Shown here: one piece after another, positions 6,496 to 13,297 of the stretch
Layout of the letters: each line of letters begins with the position of its first letter
Numbering within the stretch: the first letter of the stretch is position 1
Assembly (NCBI GenBank): GCA_016935935.1
Contig: JAFGPZ010000052.1
Location: 1 to 13,432, forward strand
Source of the DNA: Deltaproteobacteria bacterium
GTDB lineage: Bacteria; Desulfobacterota; Syntrophia; Syntrophales; UBA2210
DNA: 13,432 bases
Direction: 5' to 3'
Position numbers and translations under genes: made by a program
Notes under the pieces: generated by a model
The model's database searches: none
What the model saw: the letters and a program-made list of their open reading frames with translations, nothing else
What the model was told of the DNA's origin: nothing

Positions 6496-8028
6496 ATGAT
6501 GGACAGGAACAATATGAATGAAGATTATAAATTTGATATGGAAATGAATCTCCTTGTGAGGTTTCTGGGGAAAGAACCTGGATCCTTCACTAAGGAAGAT
6601 ATAATTAATTTTATCCGTGCAAAAGGAATAGAGCTTGTCAATTTCTGTTATCCCGGAGCCGATGGAAGGATCAAGAGACTCAATTTCCCCGTGAAGAATC
6701 TCAAATATCTCGATCTCGTACTGGAAGCGGGAGAGAGGGCCGACGGATCCAGTCTTTTCCCCTATATAGATACGGCCAACTCCGATGTTTACGTTGTCCC
6801 CAGATACGGTAGCGCATTCCTGGACCCCTTCAGCGTTGTCCCGTCACTGAATCTGATGTGTTCTTACATCGATAACAGTGGCAAGCCTCTTGGGATCGGA
6901 CCCTACAATATTGTGAAAATGGTGAGCAACAAGATTACGGAAGACACTGGAATTATACTGAAGGCGCTTGGTGAGCTTGAGTACTACGTCATCATGGATG
7001 TTGAAGACGATGGATTTCCTTCAGTTCCACAGAGGAATTATCACGAATCGTCACCCTTCGTAAAGGCGGAAGCCATGCGTGAAGAGATACTGACAACACT
7101 CAGCAAATGCGGTATCAATGTGAAATATGCCCATTCTGAAGTAGGCGATCTTCCCCCCAAAGGAACAAAGATTGCGGAACAGCACGAGATAGAACTACTT
7201 CCGGAGCCTATAGAAGAAATGGCTGATCATATAACAATTGCAAAATGGATCATCAGGAATATCGCCGCAAAGAGGGGAGTCGCCGTTACCTTTGCCCCCA
7301 AGATTGAGGTGGGGCATGCTGGTTCGGGTCTTCATATACATTTCTGTGGTGAAAAGGACGGAAGAGGCGTCATGGTGGGACAGGATGGAGAACTGAGCCT
7401 TGCCGCACGGCAGATGATAGGTGGAACACTTAAGTATGCGAAGAGCATCACGGCCTTCGGAAATACAATTCCTACGTCCTTTCTGAGACTGGTTCCTCAC
7501 CAGGAAGCGCCGACGAAGATATGCTGGGGTCCGAGAAACAGGTCTGTCCTTGTGAGAATTCCCCTCGGATGGGGAGAGAATGTGGCCAATATAGGACAGA
7601 TCGTCAATTATGGTGAAATCAGAAAACCATTCGAACTTCCCGAGAAGCAGACCTTCGAAATACGGTCTCCCGATCTATCGTCCAATCCCTATCACCTGCT
7701 TTCTGCCCTCGGAGCGGCTATACACTGGGGACTGACCAACCCCGAAGAATCACTCAAGGTTGCAGACGATCTCTATCTGATTGAAAATATATTCAAGGAC
7801 AGGAAACTGGCGGAAAAATATGACGATCTTCCCGGATCGTGTGTCGAATCGGCTAAGGCTCTGGAGGCTGAACGGGAATTGTATGACAAAATCGGATTTC
7901 CCTCTGAACTGATAGACAGGACAATAGAACAACTGAAAGCCTTCAAGGATGAGAATATCAGGGAAGAGATTGTCATAGATCCTGAAAAACTGGAAGAGTA
8001 TGTCGAAAAATACTTCCACTGCGGATAG
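6496..8028 (+). CDS. glutamine synthetase family ligase (divergent GSI-like, probable gamma-glutamyl ligase)
   Basis: A 510-residue protein with GS beta-grasp (about 30-135) and catalytic domains (about 145-500); GSI is 440-470. Matching Salmonella GS from memory, all metal ligands are present: Glu162, Glu215, Glu231 for one site and Glu160, His280, Glu388 for the other. So are the glutamate/flap/phosphate residues: Arg331, Glu337, Arg349, Arg354, Arg390, and Asp83 of 'DGSS'. It should therefore be an active ATP-dependent ligase using glutamate. Differences lie near the amine side: 15 residues separate Glu215 and Glu231 where GSI has 7, the Asn before the 'GSGxH' loop is Ala275, and the region of GSI Tyr179 is rewritten. 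I see no adenylylation-site motif. Start: AAGGAG (6484-6489) is 6 nt before ATG 6496; a second in-frame ATG is the next codon. The amine could be ammonia or an organic amine (as in PuuA or aniline gamma-glutamylation). Neighbour of Amidohydrolase_2, as in FluG/NodGS. Family sure, amine substrate unknown. Confidence 0.87.
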   Translation: MMDRNNMNEDYKFDMEMNLLVRFLGKEPGSFTKEDIINFIRAKGIELVNFCYPGADGRIKRLNFPVKNLKYLDLVLEAGERADGSSLFPYIDTANSDVYVVPRYGSAFLDPFSVVPSLNLMCSYIDNSGKPLGIGPYNIVKMVSNKITEDTGIILKALGELEYYVIMDVEDDGFPSVPQRNYHESSPFVKAEAMREEILTTLSKCGINVKYAHSEVGDLPPKGTKIAEQHEIELLPEPIEEMADHITIAKWIIRNIAAKRGVAVTFAPKIEVGHAGSGLHIHFCGEKDGRGVMVGQDGELSLAARQMIGGTLKYAKSITAFGNTIPTSFLRLVPHQEAPTKICWGPRNRSVLVRIPLGWGENVANIGQIVNYGEIRKPFELPEKQTFEIRSPDLSSNPYHLLSALGAAIHWGLTNPEESLKVADDLYLIENIFKDRKLAEKYDDLPGSCVESAKALEAERELYDKIGFPSELIDRTIEQLKAFKDENIREEIVIDPEKLEEYVEKYFHCG

Positions 8029-8040
8029 CAAGATAAACAG

Positions 8041-8080
8041 TTAAGGGATATCCCGTAGCAAGTTGTGGGATATCCCTTAA
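8041..8080 (+). terminator. 14-bp hairpin after the GS-like gene
   Basis: Arms 8041-8054 and 8067-8080 are perfect reverse complements (TTAAGGGATATCCC and its complement) with a 12-nt loop, starting 13 nt after the stop codon. Each arm also contains the 10-bp palindrome GGGATATCCC, so alternative small foldings exist. No long T-run follows. Probably the end of the transcript that covers the GS-like gene and perhaps 3126-8028. Confidence 0.7.
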
Positions 8081-8163
8081 AGTTACGACATTTGCCGCAT
8101 GGAGTTTCGTTAATCAATCTATCTTACTGAGAAAGAATGACGTGGGCTATTCTGATCAATAGT

Positions 8164-8192
8164 TTGCTTGCGAAGAGATCATAGTTTTTAAT
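8164..8192 (+). promoter_or_regulatory. possible sigma-70 promoter for the molybdopterin enzyme gene
   Basis: TTGCTT at 8164-8169 and TTTAAT at 8187-8192 are separated by 17 nt, in an A/T-rich stretch just before the gene at 8214 and after the hairpin at 8041-8080. The -10 matches TATAAT in 5 of 6 positions, the -35 only in 3 of 6. The transcript would have a very short leader (about 15 nt) with AGGGA at 8197-8201 as the only Shine-Dalgarno candidate. Inference from pattern only. Confidence 0.35.
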
Positions 8193-8213
8193 TAATAGGG
8201 ATGAAAAGACTTC

Positions 8214-10310
8214 ATGTCCGACGTTAAATGGATTAAGACACGCTGTGCCCGTTTTGATCATGGCGGTTGCGGTATAAAGGTGTTGGTCGATAGAGGCAAG
8301 GCGGTTTGTGTATCGTCCGACATCGATTACAGCAGGAGCAGTGGTTACATATGCTCTAAAGGGGCAGCCTCCCTGGAAAGGATATATCATCCCGACAGAC
8401 TGAAAACTCCTCTCCGAAGAAGTGGCAAACGAGGCGGAGGCAGTTGGGACGAGATATCATGGGATGAGGCGCTGGAATATGCCTCCTGTCAGTTGAAGCA
8501 CGCAAAGGAAGGATTTGGTGCGGAAACGGTTGCATTCATGCAGGGCGCCCCGAAGGGATTGGAGTATATGTTGTTGATGAGACTTGCCAATAGCTTCGGA
8601 ATTTCCAATGTGGCGGCAAGAAACGATGTCTGTCACTGGCCCCGGGAACTTATGGCGCGGGTGACCTGCGGGTTCCTTCCCGTACCCGATTATGAAATGT
8701 CCACACGATGTATCCTGCTGTGGGGAAGCAATCCCTTCGATACTAATGAGGAAGGCGTCCTGGGTGTCCAGGTCAAGCGCTGTCTCGATGCCCATAATCC
8801 GGCGCTTATAGTGATCGATTCTTACAAAACCGAATTAGCACGCAAGGCCGATCTTTGGCTTCAGATCAAGCCCGGAACCGATGATCTGCTGGCTCTTTGT
8901 TTTTTGCATGTCATAATCTCCAAGGGGTTGTTTGACGCGACTTTTGTCGAGGAATGGACGACGGGATTCGAGCTATTGCGCGATTATGTCAAGCCCTACA
9001 CCCCGGGCGTTGTGTCGAGGAAAACCCGGGTTTCCGAGGATAAGATTATTCGTGCGGCAGAGCTCTATGCCAAGTCCAACCCGGCCGTTTTGCATGCCGG
9101 GAATGCCGCAGAAAACAACGGAACCAATAATACAAGCACCTGCCGTGCCCTGGTTATACTTATGGCCATTACAGGGAATCTGGATGTCCCCGGAGGGAAT
9201 ATACAGGCAGCCTTTCCACCTGTCCTGTCTCCACGGAATTTTATCAGGCTGGAAAGCGCAGGTGACAAAAAAATACAATCCATCAGCGCATACTATGGGA
9301 CATCCCTTCGTGTGCCTGCCGTTCCCGGGGCACTGTTAATCAAGACGATATTAGATGAAAAGCCCTATCCCATAAAAGCGCTTCTCATTCAGGGGAGTAA
9401 TCCAGTTATCAGTTACGCCGGATCACAGAGCGTCTTCAATGCACTGAATAAACTGGATTTTCTGATGGTGTCCGATCTCTTTATGACCCCCACGGCAGCC
9501 CTTGCCGACTTGGTGTTGCCGGCAGCTACAAACATGGAGTTCAATGATATAGGACAATATGGCATGGTTCACGGTTATATCGAAGCACGACCGAAAATTA
9601 TCGAACCGCAGGGGCAATGCTGGTCCGATATAAAGATAATCAACGAACTGGGGAAGAGGCTCGGGCTGGAGGAATGTTTCTGGGGAGATATCGATGGCTG
9701 TCTCGATGAGATACTGGCACCGTCGGGGCTCAACTATAAACAATTTTGTGAGGCAGGCCTGTTAGAAGGTAAGAAGCGTTATTTTAAATACAGGGAGAAG
9801 GGTTTTCCTACGCCATCGGGTAAGGTAGAAATCTATTCCTCCATCATGGAGAAAGGGGGGTATGATCCCCTTCCTGCAGCCGATGTGAAGGAAAAGGCGG
9901 CCGACGCATTTCCGCTTCTCCTGACATCGGCAAAACCGAAACACTTTTTTCATACCGCCTACCGGGGGATAGTCTCTCTGAGAAAGAAATCGAAAGGGCC
10001 GACGATACGGATCAATCCTCAAACGGCTGAAAAGTATTCCCTTAGCGTGGGTGATTCCGTTGAAGTGGCCTCACCCTGGGGAAAGGCCCGATTCGATGCT
10101 GCCATCACGGAATCGATCGGCCCGGGTGTTGTTATGGTCGATTACGGCTGGTGGTTTCCCGAAGCGGGTGAGAAAGAGATGTTTAGATGGCGGGATTCCA
10201 ATATCAATATGCTGACCAGTGGCAGTCCTCTTTTCAACTCCGTCCTTGGGACTCCTCAACTGCGAGCTATCCCCTGCCGTATAAGGAAAACAGGGATTAT
10301 CGCTGGCTAA
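8214..10310 (+). CDS. molybdopterin (bis-PGD) Mo/W oxidoreductase family catalytic protein
   Basis: A 698-residue cytoplasmic enzyme of the DMSO-reductase (CISM) superfamily with no Tat signal, in the size range of formate dehydrogenase H and acetylene hydratase. An N-terminal [4Fe-4S] domain (5-60) is followed by the bis-MGD catalytic domains (about 60-560) and the C-terminal molydopterin-binding barrel (about 575-690, with 'FFHTAYR' at 578-584 and 'GWWFPE' at 645-650). The likely Mo/W ligand is Cys140 in 'NDVCHWPRE', matching Sec140 of FdhH; the conserved Lys after the last cluster cysteine is Lys49. The cluster motif is odd: Cys11-x3-Asp15-x3-Cys19-x27-Cys47, so one usual cysteine ligand appears to be Asp. 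No electron-transfer partner gene (iron-sulfur or flavin subunit) is adjacent, so it may work alone or with soluble carriers. The reaction (oxidation, reduction, hydroxylation or non-redox hydration) cannot be decided. Start ATG 8214 has only a weak Shine-Dalgarno (AGGGA, 8197-8201). A metallo-beta-lactamase-fold gene follows after 76 nt. Confidence 0.9.
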   Translation: MSDVKWIKTRCARFDHGGCGIKVLVDRGKAVCVSSDIDYSRSSGYICSKGAASLERIYHPDRLKTPLRRSGKRGGGSWDEISWDEALEYASCQLKHAKEGFGAETVAFMQGAPKGLEYMLLMRLANSFGISNVAARNDVCHWPRELMARVTCGFLPVPDYEMSTRCILLWGSNPFDTNEEGVLGVQVKRCLDAHNPALIVIDSYKTELARKADLWLQIKPGTDDLLALCFLHVIISKGLFDATFVEEWTTGFELLRDYVKPYTPGVVSRKTRVSEDKIIRAAELYAKSNPAVLHAGNAAENNGTNNTSTCRALVILMAITGNLDVPGGNIQAAFPPVLSPRNFIRLESAGDKKIQSISAYYGTSLRVPAVPGALLIKTILDEKPYPIKALLIQGSNPVISYAGSQSVFNALNKLDFLMVSDLFMTPTAALADLVLPAATNMEFNDIGQYGMVHGYIEARPKIIEPQGQCWSDIKIINELGKRLGLEECFWGDIDGCLDEILAPSGLNYKQFCEAGLLEGKKRYFKYREKGFPTPSGKVEIYSSIMEKGGYDPLPAADVKEKAADAFPLLLTSAKPKHFFHTAYRGIVSLRKKSKGPTIRINPQTAEKYSLSVGDSVEVASPWGKARFDAAITESIGPGVVMVDYGWWFPEAGEKEMFRWRDSNINMLTSGSPLFNSVLGTPQLRAIPCRIRKTGIIAG

Positions 10311-10386
10311 TCCACTGCTCATAAATGGGAGGAGCTGGTGATTTATCTTCCTGTACCTCTTAAAAATCTTTTCAAGGATTTATGCA

Positions 10387-11319
10387 ATGTCAGAACCAAT
10401 CTTACATGAATCAGAAAGAGTCGAAATAACCGTACTGGTGGACAATTATGTTGATACGTTTCTTATAGAGAGTACCAAAGTTATGAAGCGGCCAAAGGCG
10501 TTCCCTGATATAGGTCCCTTGGCGGAACATGGACTGTCATGCCTTATCAAGGTATTCGCCGGGTCTGAAAAGCATGTTGTACTGATGGATGCAGGGCGGT
10601 CTGCTCTATGTCTGATGCACAACATCAAGGTTTTCGATGTTGATACGAAGGCGATAGAGGGTGTTGTTTTGAGCCATGGTCACCGAGACCACTATGGTGG
10701 CCTTCTGGATGTACTGAGAGAGGTAAAAAAGGGGATACCCCTGGTTCTACATCCAAACGCCTTTTTCCCTAGACGGATGAATCCACCCAATGGTGAAACT
10801 CGCAATATGCCACTGCTGGACGAGAATACTTTAAGAGAGACCGGTGTTGAAATTCGCAGGGAGATTGATCCATCCACACTGGCATCTAACCTGATTGGTG
10901 TGATGGGAGAAGTGGATCGGGTAACAGACTTTGAAAAAGGTCACCCGTGGGCCGAAGCCCAGATCAATGAGAAATGGATCGTAGATCCATTTCTTGATGA
11001 CCGTGGGTTTTTCATTAATGTTAAAGGGAAGGGACTCGTTGTTATTGGTGGCTGTTCCCATACCGGCATAATAAATACCGTTAAGTATGCGCAAAAGATA
11101 TCTGACACCGAACAGGTTCATGCAGTATTAGGGGGGTTTCATCTCACAGGGCCTATCTTTGAGCCTATTATAGGAAAGACAATTATGGAGATGAAGAAAT
11201 TTAACCCGGCATTTGTAATCCCGATGCACTGTACCGGATGGAAGGCAATCAATCAGTTTGCAGCTGAAATGCCTGAGCAGTTTCTTCTCAATAGTGTTGG
11301 GACCACCTATGTATTTTAA
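10387..11319 (+). CDS. metallo-beta-lactamase fold hydrolase, DHPS-like (MJ0296-type)
   Basis: A 310-residue MBL-fold protein of the group annotated as 7,8-dihydropterin-6-methyl-4-(beta-D-ribofuranosyl)aminobenzene 5'-phosphate synthase-like. The metal motif HxHxDH is at 97-102 ('SHGHRDHYGG'; His97, His99, Asp101, His102). Later ligands are His225 in 'GCSHTGIINT', His252 in 'LGGFHLTGP' and His281 in 'IPMHCTGW', all in the family's usual context. These give a two-metal site and probable hydrolase or cyclase chemistry; the real substrate is unknown, and the methanopterin-related name should not be taken literally. No signal peptide. AAGGA at 10374-10378 is 8 nt before ATG 10387; an out-of-frame ATG at 10382 runs only 15 codons. 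The gene follows the molybdopterin enzyme by 76 nt without a clear terminator, so they may be co-transcribed. A role in making or recycling a pterin, or opening a ring in the same pathway, is only a suggestion. Confidence 0.87.
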   Translation: MSEPILHESERVEITVLVDNYVDTFLIESTKVMKRPKAFPDIGPLAEHGLSCLIKVFAGSEKHVVLMDAGRSALCLMHNIKVFDVDTKAIEGVVLSHGHRDHYGGLLDVLREVKKGIPLVLHPNAFFPRRMNPPNGETRNMPLLDENTLRETGVEIRREIDPSTLASNLIGVMGEVDRVTDFEKGHPWAEAQINEKWIVDPFLDDRGFFINVKGKGLVVIGGCSHTGIINTVKYAQKISDTEQVHAVLGGFHLTGPIFEPIIGKTIMEMKKFNPAFVIPMHCTGWKAINQFAAEMPEQFLLNSVGTTYVF

Positions 11320-11419
11320 CGATTAAAGAGGTTGATGCTATAAGTTGTCTAATATTGAAATATTTGAGAGAATCTTATAGAGTGGAAGAGGAAGGGGGGC
11401 TTTGCACAATACTCTTTCA

Positions 11420-11501
11420 CGTCATTCCGGGGTTGACCCGGAATCCGAAAGCACTTGTCTCTAAAGGGACTGTCCCTCTCCCGGCCTGTGCCGGTATGAC
11501 G
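11420..11501. repeat. REP/MITE-like palindromic element with imperfect terminal inverted repeats
   Basis: An 82-bp unit bounded by CGTCATTCCGG (11420-11430) and CCGGTATGACG (11491-11501), which are inverted repeats with one mismatch. Inside are three stems: 11424-11431 with 11437-11444 (8 bp, 5-nt loop), 11465-11469 with 11473-11477 (5 bp, 3-nt loop) and 11481-11485 with 11490-11494 (5 bp, 4-nt loop). The GTCATTCC...GGAATCC and CCGGTATGAC motifs resemble widespread extragenic palindromes of proteobacteria (recall, not searched). It lies about 100 nt after the MBL gene stop and could also act as its 3' end. Only one copy is in this window. Confidence 0.6.
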
Positions 11502-11547
11502 AAATTGCTGGTTTTGTAACGTTATGCCAGATCTCAAGGGGAGGTAA

Positions 11548-11709
11548 GACATAGCATCTTTCGAGGAGGCTGATGCCCATGTATATCGGGGTAATGAGGC
11601 AGACTATTTCAGATGGACATTTAAGGATGTCTATGACGAGAAATTACAAGATAATATACAGAACAGATGGTTCATATTGCCAAATTTTTTGTTGGATTTA
11701 AATACCTAA
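11548..11709 (+). pseudogene. possible remnant of a small protein gene (no start codon)
   Basis: Between an in-frame TAA at 11545-11547 and a TAA at 11707-11709 the frame encodes 53 residues with natural-looking composition, including 'SFEEADAHVYRGNEADYF' and then 'RWTFKDVYDEKLQDNIQNRW'. It has no usable ATG, GTG or TTG at its beginning, so it cannot be translated as it stands; it may be the 3' end of a decayed gene, next to the REP-like element. I do not recognise a family. In the overlapping frame, ATG 11579 (40 codons) follows GAGGAGG (11563-11569) by 9 nt, but its product looks less natural. Low certainty: it may simply be a chance open frame. Confidence 0.28.
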
Positions 11710-11727
11710 TCCTCTCCATGGAGAGGA
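11710..11727. promoter_or_regulatory. perfect 18-bp palindrome upstream of the aminotransferase gene
   Basis: TCCTCTCCATGGAGAGGA is its own reverse complement and sits 28 nt before the aminotransferase ATG, upstream of its ribosome binding site (GAGGAG, 11742-11747). It is a good candidate operator for a dimeric repressor. As RNA it can form a 7-bp stem with a 4-nt loop that would hold the CTCTCC stretch able to pair with the GAGGAG region, so a role in translation is also possible. Both roles are inference. Confidence 0.4.
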
Positions 11728-11755
11728 AATTTGTCAAACAAGAGGAGTAGTTTTT

Positions 11756-12913
11756 ATGTTAGCAGACAGAATACTTGCAGTTGAAAGATCCCCATTTTAC
11801 AGCATAATGGATCTTGCCGCCGGTCGAAAGGATTGTATTTACCTTCAATTGGGCGAACCGGATTTTACGACGCCTGCGCACATTCTTGAGGCAGCCAAGA
11901 AGGCCCTCGATGCAGGCTATACCCATTATGCGCCAGATCGAGGAGATCCTGAACTGAGGCAGCTTGTTGCCGAAAAGATAGAGAAAGATCAAGGTGCGCA
12001 GTATGACTGGCGGGATGAGTTGCTGATTACCGCAGGGGGGCAGGCGGCCCTCCACATCGCAGTAATGGCCACAGTCAATCCCGGCGATGAGGTCATAATC
12101 CTCGTTCCCTACTACCCCCCTTATCTCGTCAATGCCACGTTGGCAGGTGCAAAGGCCGTTTTAGTGGAGCTGAAGAGTGAGAACGACTTCATCCCAGATC
12201 CTGCCGACATCGAGCGCGCGGTCACGCCGAAGACGAAGGCGATGATTGTATTAAGCCCCAATAATCCGACGGGTGCCATTTATCCTGAAGACGTGCTGGG
12301 AAAGATTGTCGAGATCGCACGGAAGCACAACGTTACCATTATCGCCGATGAAGTCTATGACAGCTTTGTCTACAGTGACGATAAGTATAAGAGTATGGTT
12401 TCCTTTCCCGATGCCAAGGATGTCGTTGTGCAGGTTAACAGTTTTTCCAAGGTCTACGCGATGACGGGATTGCGGGTAGGATATCTGGCCGCTTCCAAGG
12501 AAAGATTTTTACAGTTTCTTAAATATCATCATACTATCAACATCAGCGCCAATGCCCCTTCCCAGAGGGCATGCATAACCGCACTTACGGGTCCCCAGGA
12601 TTGCGTGGCGGAAATGAAAGAGGCATATCGCAGAAGGAGAGATATAACAGTGGAACGGCTGAACGATATTCCTGGTGTCCATTGCTTTATGCCAAAGGGC
12701 GCTTTTTATGCTTTTGCTGATATTCGTGAACTGGGAATCCCCTCGCTGGATCTGGTGCAGTATCTCGTCAATGAGGCAGGCGTCGTACTGACCAATGGAA
12801 GCGGATTCGGATGTGAAGGCTTTATCCGCGTATCCTATGCGGCAGATATAGCAAAGATCGAGGAGGCCATGGACCGCATGAAAAAGGCTATCATCCGTAT
12901 GCCTGTAAAATAG
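11756..12913 (+). CDS. class I/II pyridoxal-phosphate aminotransferase (aspartate aminotransferase family)
   Basis: A 385-residue fold-type I PLP enzyme, full length for the AAT I family. Visible key residues: 'SPNNPTG' with Asn170 (pairs with the PLP ring oxygen), Asp198 and Tyr201 in 'ADEVYDSF', the Schiff-base Lys232 in 'NSFSKVYAMTGLRVGY', and Arg358 in 'GFIRVSYA' for the substrate alpha-carboxylate. The N-terminal 'LQLGEPDFTTP' and 'AGYTHYAPDRGDPELR' are typical of the AspC/AatA gamma subgroup. It should transfer an amino group between an amino acid and 2-oxoglutarate or another 2-oxo acid in the cytoplasm; the exact donor (aspartate, alanine, aromatic or other) cannot be fixed. GAGGAG (11742-11747) lies 8 nt before ATG 11756. 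It stands alone between a 436-nt and a 384-nt intergenic region and may be its own unit, perhaps regulated through the palindrome at 11710-11727. It could recycle nitrogen released by the upstream pathway, but this is inference. Confidence 0.93.
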   Translation: MLADRILAVERSPFYSIMDLAAGRKDCIYLQLGEPDFTTPAHILEAAKKALDAGYTHYAPDRGDPELRQLVAEKIEKDQGAQYDWRDELLITAGGQAALHIAVMATVNPGDEVIILVPYYPPYLVNATLAGAKAVLVELKSENDFIPDPADIERAVTPKTKAMIVLSPNNPTGAIYPEDVLGKIVEIARKHNVTIIADEVYDSFVYSDDKYKSMVSFPDAKDVVVQVNSFSKVYAMTGLRVGYLAASKERFLQFLKYHHTINISANAPSQRACITALTGPQDCVAEMKEAYRRRRDITVERLNDIPGVHCFMPKGAFYAFADIRELGIPSLDLVQYLVNEAGVVLTNGSGFGCEGFIRVSYAADIAKIEEAMDRMKKAIIRMPVK

Positions 12914-13297
12914 AAGGTACGTGTAGAAGTGATATAATTCAACGATCGACTTCGATGGTGGGATTGACTGCGAAATAATAGTAATGGCCACTATAGAGTA
13001 TGAACTGAAAAGCGAGCGTATCCCCCGCTGCTTGTGGTGGTATTATCTAGTGAATATAGAAGAAACAATTTCCTTGCCACGCTCAAGAAGATAAGTATAC
13101 GCGAACGAACGAATGTACTAATGCGTTAATGAGTGGGCTTTCTGCCAAAGGCGCATCCTAACTTACTAACCGATTGAAGATTCCCCTCAGCCTTGGTGTG
13201 GGGAGCTTCAATGCCCGTTGGTATTATGAAAAAGTGGATCGCATGTTTTGTTATTGAATACGTTGCCAGGGGATTCTATTAAAAGGGGAAAGAGGTT
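12914..13297. other. intergenic region before the flavoprotein gene
   Basis: A stretch of 384 bases without a credible gene. It holds a triple tandem CGAA (13102-13113), an imperfect hairpin (13173-13212) and the ribosome binding site of the next gene. A 36-codon frame at 12984-13094 has no Shine-Dalgarno and an unlikely composition. Minus-strand frames here look like chance. No promoter stands out. Confidence 0.5.
13173..13212 (+). terminator. imperfect hairpin, possible terminator or processing site
   Basis: ATTGAAG (13173-13179) pairs with CTTCAAT (13206-13212), and after a small internal loop TCCCC (13182-13186) pairs with GGGGA (13200-13204), leaving a 13-nt loop. It is 260 nt after the aminotransferase stop and 85 nt before the next start, with no T-run. 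It may end the aminotransferase transcript or form part of the leader of the next gene. Confidence 0.45.

Noticed and set aside
8214..10310. Calling the molybdopterin protein a formate dehydrogenase
   Set aside because: Cys140 fits, but the Fe-S motif differs and no formate-dehydrogenase partner genes are nearby; the superfamily is too varied to name the reaction.
11579..11701. 40-codon frame behind GAGGAGG
   Set aside because: Good ribosome binding site, but the product looks unnatural and another frame over the same bases looks more protein-like; noted under the possible remnant.
12984..13094. 36-codon + strand frame in the last intergenic region
   Set aside because: No ribosome binding site and unlikely composition.
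978..13118. 11-mer AACGAATGTAC at 978-988 and again at 13108-13118
   Set aside because: Shared 11-mers are expected by chance in a window of this length, and the flanks do not match.
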